Under the pieces are notes generated by a model that searched no databases, was not told where the DNA came from, and worked only from the letters and a program-made list of their open reading frames with translations. DNA of 64,000 nt from Bacillus sp. HSf4. GTDB lineage: Bacteria; Bacillota; Bacilli; Bacillales; Bacillaceae. Where the stretch lies: assembly GCF_029537375.1 (NCBI RefSeq), contig NZ_CP120679.1, positions 2,220,001-2,284,000 on the forward strand, read 5' to 3'. The stretch's first letter is position 1. Every line of letters starts with the position of its first letter. The translations under genes and the position numbers were made by a program. This document shows, one piece after another, positions 57,032 to 64,000 of the stretch.

Positions 57032-57857
57032 ATATAAAGAGGAATTGACATCCTGGGCAAGGGAAATGAAGGAACAGGTGAAACATGATTCTTCTTTGGA
57101 GAGCCGTTTAGAAACGTTATTTCGTTCACTGGATGATCCGAATGCGACCGAACAGGAATGGTATGAACAAGCGGAAGCCGTATATCAAGCCGTTGGCCGG
57201 CACGCTCAATCCGACCGTCAGTCATTCAGGATGGTGCCGATCGGCGGCCACCGTCTGCCAAGGCTGCCCTACTCGTACTCAGCGCTTGAACCATATATTT
57301 CAAGAGAGATCATGTTTCTGCATCATACAAAACACCACCAAAGCTATGTCGACGGACTGAATAAAGCCGAGCGGGAACTGCAAAAGGCGCGGCAGTCGAA
57401 AAATTTTCAGCTTGTGAATCACTGGGAAAGGGAGCTTGCCTTTCATGGAGCCGGACATTATCTGCATACGATTTTTTGGTATGCAATGAATCCAAAAGGA
57501 AAAAGAAAGCCTACAGGTGAATTGCTGGAGATGATCAACCGCTCTTTTGGAAGCTATTCGGCATTTAAGCAACAGTTTTCTGAAGCGGCCAAACATGTGG
57601 AAGGTGTCGGCTGGGCTATCCTTGTCTGGGCGCCCCGTTCACACCGCCTGGAAATTCTGATCGCTGAAAAACATCAGTTCATGAGCCAGTGGGACGTAAT
57701 TCCCCTGCTTCCGCTCGACGTATGGGAGCACGCATATTACCTTCAATATCAAAATGAAAGGGCAAAATACGTTGATAATTGGTGGAATGTCGTTGACTGG
57801 AGAGAGCCGGAAAGACGCTTTGCCCAAGCAAAACGAGTTCAATGGGAGCCGTTCTGA
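57018..57857 (+). CDS. sodF: Superoxide dismutase SodF (Fe/Mn type with N-terminal extension)
   Basis: The product is a 279-residue Fe/Mn superoxide dismutase with an extra N-terminal domain of about 75 residues. Ligand regions are MFLHHTKHHQSYVDGLNKAE, ELAFHGAGHYLHTIFWYAM and PLDVWEHAYYLQYQNERAKY, which supply three His and one Asp. The start is a TTG behind GGGGGAG and lies 14 bases inside the sqhC end, implying translational coupling. The synteny with sqhC is as in B. subtilis. A terminator follows at 57873. Confidence 0.93.
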   Translation: MNRNEYKEELTSWAREMKEQVKHDSSLESRLETLFRSLDDPNATEQEWYEQAEAVYQAVGRHAQSDRQSFRMVPIGGHRLPRLPYSYSALEPYISREIMFLHHTKHHQSYVDGLNKAERELQKARQSKNFQLVNHWERELAFHGAGHYLHTIFWYAMNPKGKRKPTGELLEMINRSFGSYSAFKQQFSEAAKHVEGVGWAILVWAPRSHRLEILIAEKHQFMSQWDVIPLLPLDVWEHAYYLQYQNERAKYVDNWWNVVDWREPERRFAQAKRVQWEPF

Positions 57858-57872
57858 TTCAAATTCAATGGC

Positions 57873-57900
57873 GGGACTTCAGCTATTGAAGTCCTGTTTT
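57873..57900 (+). terminator. Terminator of sqhC-sodF
   Basis: GGACTTCA and TGAAGTCC form a perfect stem with a 5-base loop, followed by TGTTTTG, 16 bases after the sodF stop. Confidence 0.8.
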
Positions 57901-58389
57901 GTTTCGGTAGTTGCGCCGGACATCGGCCTCCCCGTCAAAGACTTGCCTCAAAAAGCGGACGAGCCTTTCCTCTCACACCTTTCTCTTCTCGGCGCCAGGC
58001 AGCCGACGACACTGGCCGAATCGAGCTAAAGTGCCGATACCTTTTCACTCTCAATACCGTATCTATTTCTCTTAAACCTCTATCGTATGTAATAAGGTGT
58101 CAAGTAAAAGTTTAAATACCCAGTTTATCTTGAGGATTGTTATAACCGATAACACGGAGATTGCTGAGGCGGAGTCGGGAGAGAAATCCCACAACCATAC
58201 ACCCTTCTGAATCTGCTATTTTAATCATTCCTTTATGAAATACCGAATCTCAGTCGATCCATATATCCCAAATTCATGCCTTAAGTATGAAATGTGAACG
58301 TTTTTTGATTTATTTGGAAAATAATCATTTTTCCTCATTCCTCTAATTCCAAAAATCGTTAAGCTATTCTACAAGAAGGGAGGAAATAA
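57901..58389. other. Intergenic stretch without a supported gene
   Basis: About 490 bases. The left third is GC-richer, with short open frames lacking start signals; the right part is AT-rich and should hold the promoter of the secreted-protein gene at 58470. Confidence 0.5.
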
Positions 58390-58416
58390 ATGATCAAACT
58401 GTCGATGTTTGTCTGA
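58390..58416 (+). CDS. Possible 8-codon leader ORF
   Basis: MIKLSMFV followed by TGA, with an ATG seven bases after AAGGGAGG, a site stronger than that of most genes here. It ends 53 bases before the next gene. It may be a leader peptide, or a chance ORF. Confidence 0.35.
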   Translation: MIKLSMFV

Positions 58417-58469
58417 TTCAGCTGGCCAGTTTTTCGAAAAATGGCAATTTTATTTTAGGAGGGTTAATC

Positions 58470-59000
58470 ATGAAAAAAATGTTTGCTTTCTTTACAGCCA
58501 TAATGCTCGGTGTGACTTGTCTGCCGTACTTATCAGAAGCGAAAGAATCAAAACATACGGACAGTTCTGTTACAACCTTACCTTCTATGTCTGTACCCAC
58601 ATCTCTCAATCAGTCATTGAACCAGGAAAAACAACAGTTTAAAACTTCTGCTATTGATTTAAGCATCGGCCTCGATCTCTTAGGAATCGGAAACTCGATT
58701 AGGGATGCTATCGTTCAAAGCAATAACCGCAGCGGTTTCGTCAAAAACTGCATGGAAACCGCTTTTTATTCTGCAGGGCAAAGATACAATGTCATGGTGT
58801 TCAACTTAAGCCAAGGCTATCATAATGGTTTAAGAGGAGTTAAATTTTATGGATCTGCCAACTATCATGGCGTGATTTACGGCATTTGGGTATTTGAAAG
58901 CGGACAATTTACAAACCAAGGAGACGGCGGCTGGATTAACTGGGCCTTTAAAGGCTGGTTTGATCGAAACGGACAAACTGTAACATTCCGTAAGCCTTAA
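58470..59000 (+). CDS. Secreted protein of unknown function
   Basis: The product is a 176-residue exported protein with signal peptide KMFAFFTAIMLGVTCLPYLS (cleaved after SEA). The mature part has a Ser/Thr-rich linker (to about residue 65), then a beta-rich domain with Gly, Tyr and Trp: NNRSGFVKNCMETAFYSAGQ, YNVMVFNLSQGYHNGLRGVK and NQGDGGWINWAFKGWFDRNG. One Cys only. I do not recognise a named family with certainty; it recalls small secreted Bacillus proteins such as YolA. The ATG follows TTAGGAGGG. A decayed paralogue lies at 35120-35420. Confidence 0.8.
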   Translation: MKKMFAFFTAIMLGVTCLPYLSEAKESKHTDSSVTTLPSMSVPTSLNQSLNQEKQQFKTSAIDLSIGLDLLGIGNSIRDAIVQSNNRSGFVKNCMETAFYSAGQRYNVMVFNLSQGYHNGLRGVKFYGSANYHGVIYGIWVFESGQFTNQGDGGWINWAFKGWFDRNGQTVTFRKP

Positions 59001-59025
59001 TCAAAGTCAAGGTATCCCCTCTTCT

Positions 59026-59072
59026 GCTTGCTGGTAAAATCGTAAAAAACGAATTCACCGGCAAGCTTTTTT
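59026..59072 (+). terminator. Terminator of the secreted-protein gene
   Basis: GCTTGCTGGT and ACCGGCAAGC pair with one G-T wobble around a 21-base loop and are followed by TTTTTT. Confidence 0.7.
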
Positions 59073-59211
59073 AATATTTCCGCACCAGAAAAACAGACGC
59101 CTTTTCCCTTCCATGCCCTTTCATCAAACACTTCCCCTTACCGATCAAATCGCCGAGAAAAGAAGACACAGCTGACCTAAGCGATGGGCTCGCAACTGTC
59201 TGCATGAAAAA

Positions 59212-59233
59212 AAGGCCGGATTTATCCGGCCTT
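59212..59233 (-). terminator. Terminator of yocR
   Basis: A perfect 10-bp stem (AAGGCCGGAT/ATCCGGCCTT) with a 2-base centre and a T run on the minus strand, 15 bases after the yocR stop. Confidence 0.85.
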
Positions 59234-59247
59234 ATCAAAATTCAATC

Positions 59248-60588
59248 TTAGAATACGCCGATGACGTCCAAAAAGACGACAATAATGACGACTGGAGCTG
59301 CGTAGCGAATCAACAGAAGCCAGGCTGCAAACCATTTTCTGCTGATTTTAGAGCCCTCTTTCAATTCGGCAAAAAGTTCTTCTTTCGGTATTTTCAGCGG
59401 CACAAACACGGCGATGAGCAAAGCGCCGAGCGGCATTAAAATATTGCTGACGAGAAAATCCGCCGCATCAAAAATGGACAGATTGAAAATCGTTACATCC
59501 TGAAGCACCCCGTATGAAAGTGCTGAAGGAATACCGACGAGGAAAATCGCAATGCCTCCGACCCATGAAAAAACCTGTCTTTTTTTCGAATCACCTTTTG
59601 ATAAGGATGAAACAAGAATTTCAAGCATTGAAAAAGCCGAGGTCAATGTCGCAAATAAAAATAACACAAGGAATGCCAATAAAAAGATGATCCCTAAAGG
59701 CATCTGATGAAAAACGGTTGGCAGCACGTTAAACAACAGCATCGGACCCGCATCCGGAGATAGGCCGAAAGAAAACACGGCGGGAAAAATGGCGATACCC
59801 GCAAGAACAGCCACAGATACGTTTAACAATGTCACCGAAAGCGCCGACTGCGCCAGGTTTTCCTTTTTAGATAAATACGAGCTGTACGTCACCATAACGG
59901 AAACACCGACACTCAATGAGAAGAACGACTGCCCCATTGCAAACAGAATCGTTTCGGTTTTGATGTGTGAAAGGTCCGGTTTCAAGAAAAATTCAAGCCC
60001 TTCCATCGAACCCGGCAATGTGACCGAGCGGATGATCAAAAGCAGAAAAATAATGAACAGAGCAGGCATCATAAACTTGCTCGCTTTTTCAATTCCGCTT
60101 CTGACTCCTTTTGCGACGACCAGGATCGTAATGATGATGAAGATCAGCTGGCTCGCCAAAACGAGATAAGGATTTGAAATCGTTTCCCCGAAGAGGTTGG
60201 CAAAGTCCGTGTTTCTTGATAATTCGCCTGTTAAACCTTTGAAAATATAAATAATGATCCAGCCGCCGACAACACTATAGAAAGACAGCAGAATAAAGCA
60301 CGTGATAATGCCGAGCCGCCCGATCCAATGCCAAAGCGAACCTGGAGCCAGCTCCTTGTATGACTCAACGGCGTCTTTTTGAGTCTTTCTGCCGATAATG
60401 AATTCAGCCAATAATAAAGGAAGTCCAACCAATAAAGTAAAAAGGATAAAAATAAGTAAAAAAGCTCCGCCGCCGCTGGTTCCGGCAACATAAGGAAACT
60501 TCCATATCGCGCCTAGCCCGATTGCCGAGCCGGCCGAAGCTAAAATAAATCCGAGCTTTGATGACCATATATTTTGTTTATTTTCCAC
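59248..60588 (-). CDS. yocR: Sodium-dependent transporter YocR (SNF family)
   Basis: The product is 446 residues with about 11-12 helices, of the neurotransmitter:sodium symporter family. The conserved first helix is [25 protein letters not shown]-like, with the unwound sodium site, followed by the loop [20 protein letters not shown]. The middle has [20 protein letters not shown]. Such bacterial members transport amino acids; the substrate is unknown. The gene is divergent from yocS with a 210-base AT-rich gap, exactly as in B. subtilis. Confidence 0.93.
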   Translation of the reverse strand: MENKQNIWSSKLGFILASAGSAIGLGAIWKFPYVAGTSGGGAFLLIFILFTLLVGLPLLLAEFIIGRKTQKDAVESYKELAPGSLWHWIGRLGIITCFILLSFYSVVGGWIIIYIFKGLTGELSRNTDFANLFGETISNPYLVLASQLIFIIITILVVAKGVRSGIEKASKFMMPALFIIFLLLIIRSVTLPGSMEGLEFFLKPDLSHIKTETILFAMGQSFFSLSVGVSVMVTYSSYLSKKENLAQSALSVTLLNVSVAVLAGIAIFPAVFSFGLSPDAGPMLLFNVLPTVFHQMPLGIIFLLAFLVLFLFATLTSAFSMLEILVSSLSKGDSKKRQVFSWVGGIAIFLVGIPSALSYGVLQDVTIFNLSIFDAADFLVSNILMPLGALLIAVFVPLKIPKEELFAELKEGSKISRKWFAAWLLLIRYAAPVVIIVVFLDVIGVF

Positions 60589-60798
60589 TAAAGCACCTCT
60601 TCTTCTATTAAAACTATTTGCACAACAGGCTACAAACTATCATTTTAAAAATGATAAACGAATTCGTCAAGGTTTTCAAATATTTCTTTCAGTTTACATA
60701 ATATATTTATTGTCTATTATTATTTTATATTGAATTATTCAGAATATTAATTATAATAGGGGAATGTCACATTTTCTACGAGTGAGGAGTTTTGATTG

Positions 60799-61770
60799 AT
60801 GAATCTTTTAGCTAAAATCAGCCAATTTACAGGAAAAACGTTTGCCATCTGGGTGATCTTATTCGCGGTGCTGGGATTTGCATTTCCCTCCTCTTTCACA
60901 TGGATCAGCCCTTATATTACCATTCTGCTCGGGGTGATCATGTTTGGCATGGGATTGACGCTTTCAGCAGATGATTTCAAAGAACTGTTGAAAAACCCGC
61001 TGCAGGTGCTGCTCGGCGTCATTGTGCAATACACTGTCATGCCTTTGATCGCCTTTGGACTAGCCTATGGACTCGGTCTGCCATCTGAAATTGCAGTCGG
61101 CGTCATTTTGGTTGGATGCTGTCCAGGTGGAACGGCATCAAATGTCATGACATTTTTGGCAAAAGGCAACACGGCGCTGTCTGTCGCCATCACGACGGTG
61201 TCCACTTTGCTGGCGCCTTTTTTGACACCGTTTCTCATCTTATTTTTTGCGAAGGAATGGCTTCCCGTATCTCCCGGATCGCTATTCATCTCGATCTTGC
61301 AGGCGGTGCTTCTGCCGATTTTAGCAGGACTGATCGTCCAATTTTTCTTTAAAAAACAGGTCGAAAAAGCGGTTCAGGCCCTGCCGCTTGTCTCGGTCAT
61401 CGGGATTGTCGCCATCGTCGCCGCAGTCGTCGGTGGCAACAGGGAAAATATTATACAATCAGGGCTGCTGATTTTTGCGGTCGTCGTTCTTCATAATGGC
61501 CTCGGCTTGTTTCTCGGCTTTATTTTAGCCAAATGCTTTAAAATGGATTATGCTTCGCAAAAAGCCGTCGCGATTGAAGTGGGCATGCAAAATTCCGGAC
61601 TCGGAGCTGCGCTTGCCACCGCTCATTTCTCCCCGCTTTCCGCCGTCCCGAGCGCGGTTTTCAGTGTCTGGCATAACCTTTCAGGATCGTGGCTTGCGAC
61701 ATACTGGTCAAAACGCGAGAAGAATGACGTCCATTCTCCTGCCCCGCGAATGTTAAATAAAAAGCTTTGA
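60799..61770 (+). CDS. yocS: Bile acid:sodium symporter family transporter YocS
   Basis: The product is 323 residues with nine or ten helices, of the BASS (SBF) family. Characteristic are ITILLGVIMFGMGLTLSADD in the second helix, the crossover motif VILVGCCPGGTASNVMTFLA and the second crossover AVAIEVGMQNSGLGAALATA with FSPLSAVPSAVFSVWHN. It likely imports an organic anion with sodium. An ATG at 60799 and a TTG three bases earlier are both possible after GTGAGGAG. It is the orthologue by position of B. subtilis yocS. Confidence 0.93.
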   Translation: MNLLAKISQFTGKTFAIWVILFAVLGFAFPSSFTWISPYITILLGVIMFGMGLTLSADDFKELLKNPLQVLLGVIVQYTVMPLIAFGLAYGLGLPSEIAVGVILVGCCPGGTASNVMTFLAKGNTALSVAITTVSTLLAPFLTPFLILFFAKEWLPVSPGSLFISILQAVLLPILAGLIVQFFFKKQVEKAVQALPLVSVIGIVAIVAAVVGGNRENIIQSGLLIFAVVVLHNGLGLFLGFILAKCFKMDYASQKAVAIEVGMQNSGLGAALATAHFSPLSAVPSAVFSVWHNLSGSWLATYWSKREKNDVHSPAPRMLNKKL

Positions 61771-61797
61771 CCGATATAACGGTCAAAGCTTTTTTTC
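61759..61797. terminator. Bidirectional terminator between yocS and odhB
   Basis: A perfect 15-bp inverted repeat (AAAAAGCTTTGACCG/CGGTCAAAGCTTTTT) that includes the yocS stop, between convergent genes. Confidence 0.92.
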
Positions 61798-61802
61798 TCG
61801 AT

Positions 61803-63074
61803 TTATCCTTCCAACAGAAGCTGTTCCGGATCTTCCAGCAGATTTTTAATGGTAACCAAAAAGCCTACCGCTTCTTTGCCATCGACAATCCGGTGGTCAT
61901 AAGAAAGCGCGATGTACATCATCGGTCGGTTTTCGAAACGCTCTTCATCAATGGCGACAGGACGAAGCTGGATTTTGTGCATTCCCAAGATGCCAACTTG
62001 CGGGCTGTTCAAAATCGGAGTGGACAACAGTGAACCGAACGTTCCTCCGTTTGTAATCGTGAATGAACCGCCTTGAAGTTCTGAGAGCGCCAATTTATTG
62101 CTTCGCGCTTTCTTCGCAAGCTCTCCGATATCTTTTTCAATATCGGCAAAGGTTTTCCGGTCTGCATCGCGAACGACAGGGACGACAAGGCCGTCAGGAG
62201 CGGCAACCGCGATGCCGATATCATAAAACTTTTTGATGAGAAGCTCGTCGCCTTGAATTTCCGCATTGAGAAGCGGGTATTTTTTCAGAGCGGCGACAAC
62301 GGCCTTTGTGAAGAATGACATGAAGCCGAGCTTCACTTCATGCTGTTCGAGAAATTGATCTTTTCGGCGTTTTCTGAGATTCATGACAGCCGTCATATCC
62401 ACTTCGTTAAAAGTCGTCAGCATAGCGGCGGTGTGCTGAACTTCAACAAGGCGTTTGGCAATCGTCTGTCTCCGGCGCGACATTCTTTGCCGTTCGACAG
62501 GTTTCGCCGAATCTTCAGTCTTAGCGGCCGGTGCCTGCGCTTCACGTTTTGGTTCGGCTTGGGCTTTTGGCGGCTGCTCATGTTTTTGGTAGGATGCGAC
62601 ATCCTGTTTTCTGACCCTGCCAAGCGGATCGCCGGTAGGGATTTCTGATAAATCAATGCCTTTTTCACGGGCAAGTTTTCTGGCAGCCGGAGAAGCGATG
62701 GTTCTCGCTTTTTCTTTCTCCGTTTGAGCACTTGAGTCCTGTGCCGCGGCTTTTGTTTCCTGTGCCGCCTCTCCTTTTGAATCCTCAGGCGTTTTTTGAA
62801 CGTCAGGCTGAGGAGCGGAGGATGCTTTTCCTTCTCCCTCGCCTTCTGAAATCGTGCCGATCACTTCGCCGACCTGAACCGTGTCACCGGAATCTTTCAG
62901 CACTTCCTGAAGAACACCGGACTGTTCTGCCGTCAATTCGACATTGACTTTATCCGTCTCCAGCTCCAGCAGGAACTCCCCTTGTTCTACATAGTCTCCC
63001 GGTTGTTTCAGCCATTGGGCTATCGTTCCTTCTGAAATTGATTCCGCTAGTTCAGGTACTTTAATTTCCGCCAT
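61803..63074 (-). CDS. odhB: 2-oxoglutarate dehydrogenase E2 component OdhB (dihydrolipoyl succinyltransferase)
   Basis: The product is 423 residues. The N-terminal lipoyl domain (1-77) carries the lipoylated Lys42 in [17 protein letters not shown] long Gln/Glu/Ala/Lys-rich linker follows, then the E3-binding domain (about 125-165, [20 protein letters not shown]). The C-terminal catalytic domain ends with the active-site His394 and Asp398 in [17 protein letters not shown]. It transfers succinyl groups to CoA in the TCA cycle. The ATG follows AAGGGGGA, 14 bases after odhA, so the two form the odhAB operon. Confidence 0.97.
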   Translation of the reverse strand: MAEIKVPELAESISEGTIAQWLKQPGDYVEQGEFLLELETDKVNVELTAEQSGVLQEVLKDSGDTVQVGEVIGTISEGEGEGKASSAPQPDVQKTPEDSKGEAAQETKAAAQDSSAQTEKEKARTIASPAARKLAREKGIDLSEIPTGDPLGRVRKQDVASYQKHEQPPKAQAEPKREAQAPAAKTEDSAKPVERQRMSRRRQTIAKRLVEVQHTAAMLTTFNEVDMTAVMNLRKRRKDQFLEQHEVKLGFMSFFTKAVVAALKKYPLLNAEIQGDELLIKKFYDIGIAVAAPDGLVVPVVRDADRKTFADIEKDIGELAKKARSNKLALSELQGGSFTITNGGTFGSLLSTPILNSPQVGILGMHKIQLRPVAIDEERFENRPMMYIALSYDHRIVDGKEAVGFLVTIKNLLEDPEQLLLEG

Positions 63075-63088
63075 CTTTTAGTTCCCCC

Positions 63089-64000
63089 TTAGTTTTTGCG
63101 AGTCAAGCTATCAGATACAATACGTTCCTGTTCCTTCTTATGAACGGTCGGATCCCCTTCTGCCGGACTGGAACGTCTTCTTCTGCCAATATAACGCACT
63201 TTAACACCATTTGGAGCGACTTCTCTTAAATAAGGCTCAATATAGTTCCACGCTCCCATATTTTGCGGTTCTTCCTGAACCCAGACGATCTCTTCCAAAT
63301 GCGGCAGCTTGCTGAAGAGCGCCTTGATGTGTTTCGCTGGGAAAGGATAGAGCTCTTCAACCCGTGCAATATGGAGCCAGTCTTTTTCAGCTTCCATCTT
63401 ATTAAAGTAATCACTGATATCAATCGATACTTTACCGCTCGATAGGACGAGGCGTGTCACCTTATCATATTGATGGTTCAGACCGGACATTTCATATACC
63501 GGCTTAAAGGTGCTGGCGCTCAGCTCCTGAACTTCCGAGACTGTATTTGGATTTCTCAAAAGGCTTTTCGGCGTCATGATGATCAGCGGACGGATTTCCT
63601 CGCGGAGAAGCATCTTCGCCTGCCTTCTTAAAATATGAAAGTATTGAGCGGCGCTTGTCAGATTGGCAACGGTCCAGTTATTTTCTGCTGCAAGCTGCAA
63701 AAAGCGCTCCGTTCTGCCGCTGGAATGCTCAGGCCCTTGACCTTCATACCCGTGAGGCAAGAGGACGACAAGTCCTGATTTCTGCCCCCATTTCGCCCTT
63801 CCTGCGGAAATAAACTGATCAAAGTACACTTGTGCCGCGTTTGCAAAATCGCCAAACTGCGCTTCCCAGATCACCATCGTTTCCGGTGAAGCAACATTAT
63901 AACCGTATTCGAAGCCGAGGACAGATCCTTCAGAAAGCGGGCTGTTGTGAACCGCGAATGACGCTTTCGTATCTGCAAGGTGATGCAGCGCAATGAATTC
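63089..64000 (-). CDS. odhA: 2-oxoglutarate dehydrogenase E1 component OdhA (C-terminal part)
   Basis: The frame is open from the right edge to the stop at 63089, giving the last 303 residues of the thiamine-diphosphate-dependent E1 subunit. It enters with [20 protein letters not shown] and shows the conserved [33 protein letters not shown] and [20 protein letters not shown] tracts. The C-terminal domain includes [20 protein letters not shown] and ends in a basic tail. The start and the first two thirds lie outside the window. It decarboxylates 2-oxoglutarate and hands the succinyl group to OdhB, encoded next. Confidence 0.97.
   Translation of the reverse strand, partial: EFIALHHLADTKASFAVHNSPLSEGSVLGFEYGYNVASPETMVIWEAQFGDFANAAQVYFDQFISAGRAKWGQKSGLVVLLPHGYEGQGPEHSSGRTERFLQLAAENNWTVANLTSAAQYFHILRRQAKMLLREEIRPLIIMTPKSLLRNPNTVSEVQELSASTFKPVYEMSGLNHQYDKVTRLVLSSGKVSIDISDYFNKMEAEKDWLHIARVEELYPFPAKHIKALFSKLPHLEEIVWVQEEPQNMGAWNYIEPYLREVAPNGVKVRYIGRRRRSSPAEGDPTVHKKEQERIVSDSLTRKN

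Overview
The window looks like a chromosomal segment from the Bacillus licheniformis/paralicheniformis branch of the B. subtilis group. The two ends follow the B. subtilis yoc-odh gene order. The left end has yozB, yocC-like, yocD, yocH and yocI/recS. The right end has yocJ/azoR1, yocK, yozO, yozC, dhaS, sqhC, sodF, yocR, yocS, odhB and odhA, the last cut by the window edge. Spore-coat genes, sigma-K-like promoters and a B. subtilis-type WalR box agree with this.

Left backbone (1-10.9 kb): a GT4 glycosyltransferase with an unknown partner, YozB, a lipoprotein, YocC/YocD, a sodium symporter, the cell-wall protein YocH and the helicase RecS. The des-desKR genes that lie between yocD and yocH in B. 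subtilis are absent; a sodium:solute symporter sits there.

Accessory block (about 10.3-45.1 kb): in B. subtilis yocI and yocJ are close neighbours, but here they are about 35 kb apart. The block contains: (a) a 7.7-kb genomic island bounded by tRNA-Arg(CCT) and a partial copy of its 3' end, carrying an LXG polymorphic toxin operon (two helper proteins, AHH-type nuclease toxin, DUF4274 immunity protein), a RapE-like regulator with a Phr gene (predicted signal SRNIT), an IS1182 scrap and decayed genes; (b) a frataxin-like protein and an ArsR-VOC pair with paired operators; (c) a vanA-type vanR-vanS-vanY-vanZ set without vanHAX; (d) a decayed endo-arabinanase gene, small secreted proteins and an orphan Ger(x)C lipoprotein gene that seems to have lost its ATG; (e) a spore-coat cluster (two YjcZ-type peptides, a His/Met-rich coat protein, a CotF-like protein, CotD); (f) an MFS pump, a hydrolase, a stand-alone S14 paralogue, and a rifamycin phosphotransferase operon with a divergent TetR gene; (g) a decaying rolling-circle-plasmid remnant (41.4-44.3 kb) with a broken rep gene and a secreted, possibly bacteriocin-like protein beside membrane proteins that may give immunity.

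Right backbone (44.6-64 kb): DinB, AzoR1, YocK, YozO, a small new ORF, YozC, DhaS, a TetR/NmrA pair with a palindromic operator, an MFS pump, GNAT and cytidine-deaminase-like genes, an aldo/keto reductase, sporulenol synthase SqhC overlapping SodF, a small secreted protein, the YocR and YocS transporters, and the 2-oxoglutarate dehydrogenase genes odhB and odhA. Many start sites were moved to the codon that follows a good Shine-Dalgarno sequence. All family names come from reading the sequence and memory of the families; no database search was run.
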